Assembly: GCF_031760065.1 (NCBI RefSeq)
Contig: NZ_CP134500.1
Location: forward strand, 5,084,001 to 5,148,000
From: Streptomyces durocortorensis
Lineage (GTDB): Bacteria; Actinomycetota; Actinomycetes; Streptomycetales; Streptomycetaceae
Length of the DNA stretch: 64,000 nt
Reading direction: 5' to 3'
The first letter of the stretch is position 1. Every line of letters begins with the position of its first letter. Below are positions 41,634-51,700 of this stretch, in pieces. Below the pieces are notes generated by a model. The model saw nothing but the letters and a program-made list of their open reading frames with translations, was not told where the DNA came from and searched no databases. The position numbers and the translations under genes are program-made.

Positions 41634-43229
41634 CTACCCGCAGGTCGTACCGTCCGCCGGGACCTTCCCGTCCAGGAAGTAGCCGTCCACCGCCGACGTC
41701 ACGCAGTCGTTGCCGCCGTACGCCCCGTGCCCCTCGCCGTTGTTGGTGAGCATGACGCCGACGCCCTTGCCCAGCTCGTCCGCCATCCGCTGTGCCCCCT
41801 CGTACGGGGTGGCCGGGTCGCCGGTCGTCCCGACGACGAGGATCGGGCCCGCGCCCGGGGCGCTCGTCTCCGGGGTGTCGTGCTCCCCCTCGACCGGCCA
41901 CCGCGCACACCAGCCCGCGGTGTCCCAGGCGAGGAGCGGGCCGAAGACCGGTGACAGCCGACGGAACTCCGGCAGCAGCGCACGGGCCTCGTCCAGGGTG
42001 GGCCTGGCCTTGGTGTCGGCGCAGGAGATCGCCCGCTGGGAGTGGCTCTGGGTGTCGTAACGGCCCTGCTCGTCCCGCCCGTTGTACGAGTCGGCGAGCC
42101 GGAGCAGGCCGTTGCCGGTGCCGTCGTCCTCCGCCTCTTCGAGGGCGGCCGTCAGGGCGGGCCAGCCGGACTCGGAGTACAGCGGGGTGACGATGCCGGT
42201 GATGGCGAGGGATTCGCTCAGCTCGCGGCCGCTGTCGGTCGGCAGCGGGCTCCTGTCGATACGGGCCAGTAGCCGGGCTATGCGCTCGGTGCCCGCCTTC
42301 GGGTTCTCGCCGCGGCTCCTGAGGTAGTTCTCCAGGGCGCGCTGGAAGCCCGTGGCCTGGTTGCGGGCGTGCCCTATGCCGTCGGCCGTGGGGTCGATGA
42401 CCGCGTCCAGCACCGTGCGTCCCACGTTCCGCGGGAAGAGGTGCGCGTACGTACCGCCCAGCTCCGTACCGTAGGAGAAGCCGAAGTAGGACAGCTTGTC
42501 GTCGCCCAGGACATGCCGGATCAGGTCCAGGTCGCGGGCGGCGTTGGACGTGCCGACATGGGGGAGGAGTTTGCCGGAACGGCGCTCGCAGCCCGCGCCG
42601 AAGTCCGCGGCGTCCTTGACGAACGCGGCCTCCTCCGTCGCCGTGTCCGGGGTCAGGTCGATGCTGCGGTGGGCCTGCTCCTGCTCCTCGTCGGTGCGGC
42701 AGCGCACCCCGGAGCTGGCCGCGACCCCGCGCGGATCGAACCCCACCAGGTCGTAGCGGGTGTTGAGCTTTCCGTACGCTTCCGCCGCGCGCGGCAGTAT
42801 CTCCACGCCCGAACCGCCCGGGCCGCCGAAGTTGAACAGCAGCGAACCGAGCCGCCGCCCCTTGTCGCGTGCCTCCTTGCGGATCAGGGCGAGGGAGAGG
42901 GTGTCCCCGGACGGCTTCGCGTAATCCAGCGGTACGTCCACGCGCGCGCAGCGCCACGCGGACCCCGGGGCCCCGCCGCCGCGCGGAGCCTCGCAGAGCT
43001 CCCAGTCGAGGCGCTGGGAGGTGAGGGCGGAGGGCAGGGCGGGCGTCCGCGCGGTGTCCTTCGGGCCCGTCGGAGCGGGAGAGGCGGACGAGCCGCCGGG
43101 GCGGCCGTCCGCCGGTGCGGCGGCTTCCGGCGCCGTCCCCGACAGGGCACAGCCGGCGAGCAGTACTGTCGCGAGGAGGACTGCTCCCGCTCGAACGGCG
43201 GCCCGATGGGCCCGTCGGTGCGCGCGCAT
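41634..43229 (-). CDS. lipoprotein alpha/beta hydrolase peptidase (tripeptidyl aminopeptidase family, SlpD/E-like)
   Basis: 531 residues. A lipoprotein signal peptide ends in LLAGC (residue about 26). The mature enzyme has the prolyl-aminopeptidase-type layout: LLFNFGGPGGSGVEILP (oxyanion), the helix-capped nucleophile GFSYGTELGG, the acid VVGTTGDPATPYE and the His of NNGEGHGAYG, plus a C-terminal TAP-like domain. Such enzymes release peptides from secreted proteins at the cell surface. GGAGGGGAG precedes the ATG at 43229. The next gene upstream on the same strand is a close paralogue, so this is a tandem duplication. Confidence 0.87.
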   Translation of the reverse strand: MRAHRRAHRAAVRAGAVLLATVLLAGCALSGTAPEAAAPADGRPGGSSASPAPTGPKDTARTPALPSALTSQRLDWELCEAPRGGGAPGSAWRCARVDVPLDYAKPSGDTLSLALIRKEARDKGRRLGSLLFNFGGPGGSGVEILPRAAEAYGKLNTRYDLVGFDPRGVAASSGVRCRTDEEQEQAHRSIDLTPDTATEEAAFVKDAADFGAGCERRSGKLLPHVGTSNAARDLDLIRHVLGDDKLSYFGFSYGTELGGTYAHLFPRNVGRTVLDAVIDPTADGIGHARNQATGFQRALENYLRSRGENPKAGTERIARLLARIDRSPLPTDSGRELSESLAITGIVTPLYSESGWPALTAALEEAEDDGTGNGLLRLADSYNGRDEQGRYDTQSHSQRAISCADTKARPTLDEARALLPEFRRLSPVFGPLLAWDTAGWCARWPVEGEHDTPETSAPGAGPILVVGTTGDPATPYEGAQRMADELGKGVGVMLTNNGEGHGAYGGNDCVTSAVDGYFLDGKVPADGTTCG

Positions 43230-43356
43230 GGTCCGGCTCCCCTCCCCGAGCCCCGAAGCCGGTGAAGCGCCGGGCGCCTGCATTGTTCCGCCATGCTAGT
43301 CGGCGCCTCTGACAGACCGTCGGGCCAGACCGTCAGAGCGGGCTCCCGGGGCGCGA

Positions 43357-44949
43357 TCAGCCGCAGACCGTGCCCGACTTCGGCACCGTACCGTTCAGCA
43401 GATAGCCGTCGACCGCCCGCTGCACACACGCGTCGTTGCTGTTGTAGGCCCCGTGGCCCTCGCCCCGGTACGTCAGCTCGACGCCGACGCCCTCGCCCAG
43501 CTGCTGCACCATCGCCTTCGCGCCCGCGTACGGGGTCGCCGGGTCGCCCGTGTTGCCGATGACCAGGATGGGCGCGGCCCCGGGCGCGCTGACGTCGGGG
43601 GTCTCCCAGGCACCCGCGACCGGCCAGCCCGTGCAGCCCATCAGGCCCCAGCCCAGGTAGTCGCCGAAGAGCGGGGAGGCCTTGCGGAAGGCCGGCAGTG
43701 CCGCCTTCGTCTGCTCCAGGGTGAACCGCTGCTTGCTGTCGGCGCAGTTGATGGCGAGGTTGGCCGCGTTGGAGTTGTCGTACTGCCCGTCCTGCGAGCG
43801 TCCGTTGAGCGAGTCCGCCAGTGCGAGCAGCAGCCCGCCGTTCCCGCCGCCCGCCTCGTCCAGGCCCTGTTCGAGCAGTGGCCAGGTCTCCTTGGAGTAG
43901 AGCGCGGAGGCGATGCCGGTGGTGGCCAGCGTCTGCGTCAGCGCGCGGTCGCCCAGCCCGTCGATCGGCTGCTCCTCCAGCTCGGCCAGAAGGTCCGCGA
44001 TCCCCTGCTCGACCTCCTGCGGGGTGGCCCCGGGCAGCGCGCAGTCGTCGCGCTCGGCACAGTCCTCGGTGAAGTTGTCCATGGCGAGCTGGAACCCCTG
44101 GGCCTGGCCGAGGGAGGACTGTTCGGCGTTCTTCGTCGGGTCGACCACCGCGTCGAAGACCGCCCGGCCGACCTTGTCCGGGAAGAGGTGCGCGTAGACG
44201 CCGCCCAGCTCGGTCCCGTAGGAGATGCCGAAGTAGTGCAGCTCGTCGTCGCCCAGCACCGTCCGCATCAGGTCCATGTCGCGGGCGGCGTTCGTCGTGC
44301 CCACGAAGGGCAGTTCAGGGCCGGAGTTCTCCTTGCAGTCCGCGATGAAGTCCTTCTGCCCCTGCACGAACTGCTCCTCCTCGGCCGCGTTGTCCGGCGT
44401 GGAGTCCTCCTGATAGAGGGCGTCCAGCTGGGCGTCGTCCGCGCACTCGACGCCCTCGCTGCGGCCGACCCCGCGCGGGTCGAAGCTCACCAGGTCGTAC
44501 CGGGTGCGAAGCGTGTCGTACTCCGTGCCGAAGGCGGGCAGCGTCGCCACACCGGAGGCGCCGGGCCCGCCGAAGTTGAACACCAGCGAGCCGATCCGCC
44601 GCGCCTGGTCCCTGGCCTCGGCGCGGACCAGCGCCAGCTCGATCGTGCGGCCGTCGGGCTTCGCGTAGTCGAGCGGCACGTCCATGAAGGAGCACTCCCA
44701 CACCGCGCCGCCGGGCAGCGGGGACGGGGACTCGCCGCCGCCCTGGGCCGTGTTCGGGGCCGGACACGGCGACCAGTCGAGCTTCTGGGAGGCCAGTTCC
44801 CGGGCGGTGGCGGACGGCGAGGCGGTCGAGGCCCCGGTGGGCGTCGAGGAGCCGTCCCCGTCGTCGCCGTCCGAACAGGCGGCCAGCGGCAGCAGCACGG
44901 TGGCGGTGGCGGCGAGGGCGGCGGCGCGCAGGGCGGGGGAAGTCCTCAT
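43357..44949 (-). CDS. lipoprotein alpha/beta hydrolase peptidase, paralogue of the preceding gene
   Basis: 530 residues with the lipobox LAAC at residues 22-25, followed by an acidic Asp/Gly/Ser-rich spacer. The catalytic layout is the same as in its neighbour: VFNFGGPGASGVATLPAFG, GISYGTELGGVYAHLFPDKVG, VIGNTGDPATPYAGA and EGHGAYNSND. Both share PLDYAKP and NAARDMDLMR/NAARDLDLIR, so the pair clearly arose by duplication, but surface loops differ. The pair resembles the mycelium-associated Slp peptidases of S. lividans. ATG 44949 has a GGGG-containing upstream sequence; an earlier start would precede the signal peptide by 22 residues and is unlikely. Confidence 0.87.
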   Translation of the reverse strand: MRTSPALRAAALAATATVLLPLAACSDGDDGDGSSTPTGASTASPSATARELASQKLDWSPCPAPNTAQGGGESPSPLPGGAVWECSFMDVPLDYAKPDGRTIELALVRAEARDQARRIGSLVFNFGGPGASGVATLPAFGTEYDTLRTRYDLVSFDPRGVGRSEGVECADDAQLDALYQEDSTPDNAAEEEQFVQGQKDFIADCKENSGPELPFVGTTNAARDMDLMRTVLGDDELHYFGISYGTELGGVYAHLFPDKVGRAVFDAVVDPTKNAEQSSLGQAQGFQLAMDNFTEDCAERDDCALPGATPQEVEQGIADLLAELEEQPIDGLGDRALTQTLATTGIASALYSKETWPLLEQGLDEAGGGNGGLLLALADSLNGRSQDGQYDNSNAANLAINCADSKQRFTLEQTKAALPAFRKASPLFGDYLGWGLMGCTGWPVAGAWETPDVSAPGAAPILVIGNTGDPATPYAGAKAMVQQLGEGVGVELTYRGEGHGAYNSNDACVQRAVDGYLLNGTVPKSGTVCG

Positions 44950-45118
44950 GACCCCATCGTGCGGCGGGCCGCCGGGGAGCGCGGCCGGGCGCGGTCCATG
45001 CGGGTGGCGGTGCACACCCGGCGGGCCACGGCCCCGGCGGCCGACGAGGACTGCCGGCGCACCCCGGTCGGCCGCCGACGAGGACTGCCGGCGGACTGCG
45101 TGCCGCCGCCCTCGACGA

Positions 45119-47956
45119 CTACAGCTCGCCCTTGCGCGTCAGCTGGTTGAAGGCGATCCACCCCGGCAGCACCGGCAGCCACAGCGTCATCACGCGGTAC
45201 AGCAGCACTGCGGGCGCCGCGACCTCGCTCGGCAGTCCGACCGCGATCAGGCCCAGCGTCAGGGCCCCCTCGACCGCGCCCATACCGCCCGGCGTCGGGG
45301 CGGCCGAGCCGATCGCGTTCCCGGCGAGGAAGACCACCGCGATGCTCGCGTAACTCAGCTCGGGGACGTCCGGTCCGCTGAACGCCCGGATCGAGGCGTC
45401 CAGGCAGAGCACGAACAGGCCGGTCAGCAGCAGCATGCCACCGATGCCGGTGAGCAGCTTCTGCGGCCGCTGGACCACGTCCAGCATGCGCGGCACGACC
45501 CCGGCGAACAGCGAGCGCACCCGGGTCACCACGAACTTCCGCAGGAACGGGACCGCCGTCACCACCAGCACCAGCACCGCGACCGTGAGCAGACCCGCGA
45601 TCACCGTCCGGGACGGGGTCAGCGAGTCCGGGGTCCTCTCCGTACCGGTGAGATAGCCGAACAGCGCCAGCAGCATGACGTGGGCGCCGAGCCCGAAGAG
45701 CTGGGAGGCCCCGACGCTCGCCACCGCGAGTCCGGGGCGCACCCCGGCGCGCTGGAGGAAGCGGGTGTTCAGGGCCACGCCCCCGATGGCGGCCGGCGCG
45801 ACGATCTTCACGAACGAGCCGGCCACCTGCGCCTGCACGGTCTTCAGGAACGGCACCCGCTCCGGCACGAAACCCAGCAGGCTCATGGCCGCCGCCACGT
45901 AGCTCAGTGCCGAGAAGCCGAGGGCCGCCGCCACCCAGCCCCACTCCGCCTGCTCCACGACCGCCCCGAAGTCCGCCTGGGTGACCTGGGAGATCACGAA
46001 GTACGCGGCGATGGCCCCGGCGATGAAGCTGAAGAGGGTGCGCGGTTTGATGCGCTCCAGCCGCACCGGTTCGACCGGCGCCTGCGGGCGGATCAGGAGG
46101 ACCTGGCGGCGGATCTGGGCGAGCAGATCCTCATCACGGGCCTCCTCCAGCGCCTCGTCGATGGCCCGCTTCTCGGCCTGCTTCTCGGTCCGGTGGGACT
46201 TGCGCCCGGCCTTGCGGTCCGAGGTGTGCTCGCCCCCGGCTCCCTCGGCCCTCGTCCGCTTGGCCGTCTGTGAGGCCTCCACGGCCGATTCCCGCTCGCG
46301 CTGCGAACGCTCGCGCGCGATCCGGCGCAGCGCCGCCCGGGTGGACCGGCTCAGCGCGATCGGCTGGAGCAGCGGCAGACAGTCCGCCACGGCGTCCGGA
46401 CCGAGCACGGCCAGTGCCCCGGCGACGGACCGCTCGGCCCCCACCCGCAGCCCCAGCGTGGTCAGCAACTGGGCCACGTCCATGCGCAGGACCAGATCAC
46501 CGGCCGCGATCTCGCCGCCGCGCAGATCCGTCACGAACGCCTTGCCGGAACGATCCACCAGGAGGGCGTCACCGGTCAGCCTGCGGTGCGCGATCCGCCG
46601 CGACTGGAGGGCCTTGACCTGACGCCAGGCGCTGCGCACCAGATCGTCGGTGATCTCCACGTCCTCCATCGCGTCCAGCGACCGGCCGCCAATGTGCTCG
46701 TAGACGAGCATCACCGCGTCGGGCCCCAGCTCGGAGGTGGCGATCAGCTTGGGCGCGTTCGCCCCGGCGGCGATCGCCGCGTACGCGAGGAGCGCCTCCT
46801 GCTCCAGCGCCTGGCGCAGCGACTGGATGGAACGCCGCTGGGTGATCCCGCGCAGCGTGAGCCGTCGCCAGGCCCGGTAGAAGAACCCCTGGGCCTGCTG
46901 CTCGCGGTCGACGACGGTGACGTCGAGCGGCGGCCCGTCCTCCAGGGTGACCAGATAGCGCCGCCCCCGGTCGCCCTGGTCGACGCTGTCCTTGTCGTCC
47001 CTGTCCCGGTCCGGGGTGTCCTCGGCTCGCATCGCCGCGATCGGGCGGAAGCCGACGTGCCGCAGCCCCGCCATCAGGTGCTGGCCGGTCGGGCGGACGT
47101 TCGGCGAGCCGACCGCGTACAGCGTGCCGTACGCCACCGTCCAGCCGATCAGGACGGTCAGGATGATCGAGAACGGGGTGGTGTACCCGCCGACGAGCAT
47201 CGCGAACGCGTCGAGCAGCAGCACCATCCACAGCACCACGCGCCAGCGAGGCCGCCGCGCCATGCCGACCGCCGTCATGTACGCGATGACCGGCGCGAGA
47301 TAGCCGTGCACCGGGTCGGTCAGCCCGCCCGTCGTCTGCGGCTGGGTCAGCGCGTCCTGGATGGTGCCGGGCGCGGTCCGCGAGACCCACAGGTCGGTGG
47401 CGAGGGTCACCCCGTGGGCGAGGACCGCGGCCAGTACGCCGTCCGCGATGCGCAGCCCGTCCCGTTTGATCAGGCGCTCGATGGCGAAGGCGACGGGCAC
47501 CAGCAGCACGGCGATGCTGGACACCAGACCGGCGATCTTGATCAGCAGATCGGGCGCCTGCTCGGTGCCCTTGGAGATGTCGTCCTCAAGGCCGGTGGTG
47601 GTGCCCTGGGCGAAGGCGGCGATCGAGAGCAGGACCGCGATCGCGAACACCCCGATGAGCAGCCGCATCAGGTCGGAGGGGCGGTGGACCCGGGCGGGCA
47701 GCAGCGGTTCGTCACCGGAGACCCGGTCGCTCAGGGCGGCATCGGCGGAAGCCAGGGTCGAACCGGTCAGATGGCCGGAACCGGAGACGGACGTGGTGGG
47801 GCCGTCGGCCCGGGGAACTCCGGAGCCCGCGGACGCTCCGGAGTCCTCCGGAGCGCTCGACGAGCGCTCCCCGGCATCAGAGGCGTCCGCCGCCTTCGGT
47901 GGCTGCACGCCCTGCTCCTTCGTCGCCTCTGGTTCGTCTTCGTGGTCTCGTATCAC
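45119..47956 (-). CDS. lysylphosphatidylglycerol-synthase/YbhN-like flippase domain fused to pseudokinase
   Basis: 945 residues. After a disordered acidic N-terminus of about 90 residues come six to seven membrane helices (LMRLLIGVFAIAVLLSIAAF to LIGWTVAYGTLYAVG). A cytoplasmic segment (about 320-560) resembles a kinase: VYEHIGGRSLDAM (hinge) and HRRLTGDALLVDRSGKAFVTDLRGGE, where the catalytic HRD/DFG residues have changed to HRRL and DLRG. A charged linker (about 570-650) and then the eight-helix UPF0104/LPG_synthase_TM domain follow, with FVKIVAPAAIGGVALNTRFLQRAG and PTPGGMGAVEGALT. The GTG is at 47956. A lipid or glycolipid translocation role regulated by the pseudokinase is inference. Confidence 0.82.
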   Translation of the reverse strand: MIRDHEDEPEATKEQGVQPPKAADASDAGERSSSAPEDSGASAGSGVPRADGPTTSVSGSGHLTGSTLASADAALSDRVSGDEPLLPARVHRPSDLMRLLIGVFAIAVLLSIAAFAQGTTTGLEDDISKGTEQAPDLLIKIAGLVSSIAVLLVPVAFAIERLIKRDGLRIADGVLAAVLAHGVTLATDLWVSRTAPGTIQDALTQPQTTGGLTDPVHGYLAPVIAYMTAVGMARRPRWRVVLWMVLLLDAFAMLVGGYTTPFSIILTVLIGWTVAYGTLYAVGSPNVRPTGQHLMAGLRHVGFRPIAAMRAEDTPDRDRDDKDSVDQGDRGRRYLVTLEDGPPLDVTVVDREQQAQGFFYRAWRRLTLRGITQRRSIQSLRQALEQEALLAYAAIAAGANAPKLIATSELGPDAVMLVYEHIGGRSLDAMEDVEITDDLVRSAWRQVKALQSRRIAHRRLTGDALLVDRSGKAFVTDLRGGEIAAGDLVLRMDVAQLLTTLGLRVGAERSVAGALAVLGPDAVADCLPLLQPIALSRSTRAALRRIARERSQRERESAVEASQTAKRTRAEGAGGEHTSDRKAGRKSHRTEKQAEKRAIDEALEEARDEDLLAQIRRQVLLIRPQAPVEPVRLERIKPRTLFSFIAGAIAAYFVISQVTQADFGAVVEQAEWGWVAAALGFSALSYVAAAMSLLGFVPERVPFLKTVQAQVAGSFVKIVAPAAIGGVALNTRFLQRAGVRPGLAVASVGASQLFGLGAHVMLLALFGYLTGTERTPDSLTPSRTVIAGLLTVAVLVLVVTAVPFLRKFVVTRVRSLFAGVVPRMLDVVQRPQKLLTGIGGMLLLTGLFVLCLDASIRAFSGPDVPELSYASIAVVFLAGNAIGSAAPTPGGMGAVEGALTLGLIAVGLPSEVAAPAVLLYRVMTLWLPVLPGWIAFNQLTRKGEL

Positions 47957-48129
47957 CGGTCACCGCCCGCACGATGGTGGCACGGCCCGTAGACAGAGGG
48001 GGGCATCAGGGTGCATTGCACGGGCGCGGGAAGCGCAACATACGCTCCTTTGCACCTGTGCGCACGCTGTCCGCCCGGACCGCCACCGTTCCGGGCGGGC
48101 TGTCGGTGGCGTACGGCAGGATGGGGCGG

Positions 48130-48537
48130 ATGAGCCAGGACCAGACGGGCGGAGGCGGACCCGGCACCGCGCCGACCGGCCCCGAACTGCCGGATTACGC
48201 GGAGCGTGTCCTCGACGTCGCCGATCTGATCCCGCCCGGCCGGGTGATGACGTACGGCGATGTCGCGGAGTGGCTGGGCGAGGGCGGGCCCCGCCAGGTC
48301 GGCCGGGTGATGGCCTTGTACGGCTCCGCCGTGCCGTGGTGGCGCGTCGTCCGGGCCGACGGGACGCTGCTTCCCGGCCATGAGCTCCGCGCGCTGGAGC
48401 ACTACCGCGCGGAGGGTACGCCGCTCCGTGCGGCGTCCCGGCAGTCGGAGGGGCACGTGCCGCGCCTCGACATGCGCCACGCCCGCTGGGACGGCACCGG
48501 CGCGGACGGACCCGGGCACGAGCAATCTCACACCTGA
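48130..48537 (+). CDS. alkyltransferase-like protein (ATL, MGMT family)
   Basis: 135 residues. The methylated-DNA-protein cysteine methyltransferase helix-turn-helix and active-site region are present (YAERVLDVADLIPPGRVMTYGDVAEWLGEGGPRQVGRVMAL) but the active-site PCHRV is PWWRVVRADG, so the acceptor Cys is missing. Such ATL proteins bind O6-alkylguanine and flag it for nucleotide excision repair instead of reversing it. The position matches Rv3204 in mycobacteria. The ATG at 48130 is preferred to the one at 48121 because GGGGCGG lies just upstream. The C-terminal extension (DMRHARWDGTGADGPGH) is a little longer than usual. Confidence 0.88.
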   Translation: MSQDQTGGGGPGTAPTGPELPDYAERVLDVADLIPPGRVMTYGDVAEWLGEGGPRQVGRVMALYGSAVPWWRVVRADGTLLPGHELRALEHYRAEGTPLRAASRQSEGHVPRLDMRHARWDGTGADGPGHEQSHT

Positions 48538-48572
48538 CAGCGTCCGCTCCCGGTGCGACAAGGGGCGCGTCG

Positions 48573-48617
48573 CACGTGATGCACGTGATGCACGTGACGT
48601 GCATGACGCACGTGACG
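48573..48617. repeat. five tandem 9-bp repeats with CACGTG cores
   Basis: The units are CACGTGATG, CACGTGATG, CACGTGACG, TGCATGACG and CACGTGACG, head to tail without gaps. Four contain the self-complementary hexamer CACGTG. They sit 183 bp before the adnA start, in the intergenic region. Confidence 0.85.
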
Positions 48618-48799
48618 AGAGACGCAGCGCAGCCGCTGCCTCGCGCGCCGCCGCTGGCGTAGCGTCGTGTTCGCGCGGCACGCTCCGCCCCTTTCCTCGA
48701 CTGCTTTGACCGCTTTCGCTGCCGTGACCGCCTTGGCTGTCCCGGCTGTCCCGACCCTGTTCCTCATCACCTGTACACCCACCAGGACCGGCGATCCAC

Positions 48800-51700
48800 G
48801 TGAGTACCTCCTCCACCCGGCACAGTCCGCACCGTGAGTCACGGCCGCGGACCACGAGCGCGTACCGGCTGGTGCGCACTCCGCCCGGGTCCGTGGATCC
48901 CCCCCTCCTGGACGCAGGTCAGCGCGCGGTGGTTGATCACCCCGGCGGTCCGCTGCTGGTCCTCGCCGGACCCGGCACCGGGAAGACCACCACCCTTGTC
49001 GAGTCCGTCGCCGCCCGGGTGAACCGGGGCGGCGACCCCGCCCGCATCCTGATCCTCACCTTCAGCCGCAAGGCGGCCGTCGAGCTGCGCGACCGGCTGG
49101 CGGCCCGGCTCGGCGCGGCGCGCGGCCCGCAGGCGACCACTTTCCACGCCTACTGCTACGCCCTGGTCCGCGCCCACCAGGACGCCGACCTCTTCGCCGA
49201 CCCGCTGCGCCTGCTGTCCGGGCCCGAGCAGGACGTCACCGTCCGCGAGCTGCTCGCGGGCCAGCTCGACCTGGAGAAGGAGGGCCTGGCCCATGTCCGC
49301 TGGCCCGACGAGCTTCGGGCCTGCCTGACCACCCGCGGTTTCGCCGACGAGGTGCGCGCGGTGCTGGCCCGCAGCCGTGAGCTGGGCCTCGGCCCGGACG
49401 CGCTGGCCGCCTTCGCCCGCCGCACGGGCCGCCCGGACTGGACGGCGGCGGCCCAGTTCCTCGCGGAGTACCTCGACGTCCTCGATGCCCAGGGCGTCCT
49501 GGACTACGCCGAACTGGTGCACCGCGCGGTCCTGCTCGCCGAGCGCCCCGAGGTCGCGGCGCAGCTCGCGGGCGCTTACGACGCGGTGTACGTCGACGAA
49601 TACCAGGACACCGACCCCGCGCAGGTGCGGCTGCTGCACGCGCTGGCGGGGAACCGGGGGCGTGCGCCGGGCGGTGCCCGGGGGCGCGGTGAGGACACGC
49701 GCGGCGGCCGGACGCTGATCGCCTTCGGCGACCCCGACCAGTCCATCTACACGTTCCGGGGGGCTGACGTGAACGGCATCCTCGACTTCCCGGACACGTT
49801 CCGCCGGGCCGACGGCACTCCCGCGCCCGTGGGCGTCCTCACCACCTCACGGCGCTCCGGCTCCGGACTGCTCGCGGCGACCCGGCTGCTCACCCGCCGG
49901 ATGCCGCTGACCCGGCTGCCCGCCGACACCGTCCGCGCCCACCGCGAGCTGCACGCCGTCCGGGAGGGCGGCCGTGTCGAGACGTACACCTACCCGACCG
50001 CCTCCACGGAGCTGGAGAACATCGCGGACCTGCTGCGCCGCGCCCATCTGGAGGACGGGGTGCCGTGGCAGGAGATGGCGGTGCTGGTACGGGCCGGGGG
50101 CCGCTCGCTGCCCGCCGTCCGCCGCGCCCTCACCTCGGCGGGCGTCCCCCTGGAGGTCGACGGCGACGACCTTCCGCTCCGCCACGAACCGGCCGTCGCT
50201 CCGCTGCTGACGGCGCTGCGAGCGGTGGCGACGGCTGCGCTGCGCGACCGTCCCGTGGAACCGAAGCCGGGGCTGGAGCCGGAACCGGCAGTTCAGCCGA
50301 AGCCGGAGCCGGAGCCGCAACCGGCAGCTCAGCCGGAGCCGGAACCACAACGAGCGGTTCAGCCGGAACCGGAGCCGGAACCAGAACCGCAACCGGCAGA
50401 GGCTCAGCCGGAGGAAGGGCCCGCCCCCTGGCTCGACACCGAGACCTCGCTCGCCCTCCTCACCTCCCCCCTCGGCTCCATGGACGCGGCCGATCTGCGC
50501 CGCCTCGGCCGGGCCCTGCGCGACGAGGAACGGGCCGCCGGAATCCGGGTTCCCGCCCCCTCCGACGCGCTGCTGGCCCGCGCCCTGGCCGAGCCCGAGC
50601 GGCTCGTCACGCACGATCCGGCGTACGCCCACGGAGCGCAGCGCCTCGGTGCGCTCCTGCGCAAGGCCCGCGAACTCCTGGCGGGCGGCGGCACTGCCGA
50701 GGAAGCCCTGTGGACCCTGTGGAACGGCACCCCCTGGCCGCGCAGGCTGGAGGCGGCCGCGCTGCGCGGCGGGGCGGGCGGGCGCAACGCCGACCGCGAT
50801 CTCGACGCGGTGTGCGCCCTGTTCGAGACGGCGGCCCGCGCCGAGGAGCGCACCGGCGGGCGCGGGGCCCTCAACTTCCTCGAAGAGGTCGACGCGCAGG
50901 ACATCGCCGCCGACACCCTCTCCCGGCGGACCGCCCGCCCCGACGCCGTACGCCTGATGACCGCCCACCGCTCCAAGGGCCTGGAGTGGCGGCTCGTCGT
51001 CGTCGCCGGGGTCCAAGAGGGGCTCTGGCCCGACCTGCGCCGCCGGGGCTCCCTTCTGGAGGCGGACCGGATCGGCCACGACGGCCTCGCCGAGCCGCTG
51101 ACGCCCGGGGCGCTCCTCGCCGAGGAGCGCCGGCTCTTCTACGTCGCCGCCACCCGCGCCCGCGATCGCCTGGTCGTCACCGCCGTGAAGGCTCCCGCCG
51201 ACGATGGCGACCAGCCCTCCCGCTTCCTCACCGAGCTGGGCGTGGAACCCCGCGAGGTCACCGGCCGCCCGCGCCGCCCCCTCGCCGTCGCCGCGCTCGT
51301 CGCGGAGCTGCGCGCCACCACGGTCGACCCGGCCGCGTCCGACGCCCTGCGCGAGGCCGCCGCCCACCGCCTCGCCCGGCTCGCCGCGCTCACCGACGAC
51401 GAGGGACGGCCGCTGGTGCCCGCGGCGCACCCGTACCGCTGGTGGGGCCTGGAGGAGCCGACCCGCTCCGTCGTCCCCCTGCGCGACCGCGACCAGCCCG
51501 TCACCCTCTCCGGCAGCGCCCTGGACCAGCTCGCCAACACCTGCGCACTCCAGTGGTTCCTGGGCCGCGAAGTGAAGGCCGACGCCCCGGCCACCGCCGC
51601 CCAGGGGTTCGGTAACGTCGTCCACGTACTCGCCGACGAAGTCGCATCCGGCCGTACGCCCGCCGATCTCGACGTCCTCATGGAACGCCTGGACTCCGTC

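Noticed and set aside
43308..43340. Hairpin CTCTGAC/GTCAGAG between the two peptidase genes
   Set aside because: Only seven base pairs with a long loop; too weak to call a terminator.
48573..48617. CRISPR-like array
   Set aside because: Units are contiguous 9-mers without spacers, and no cas genes occur.
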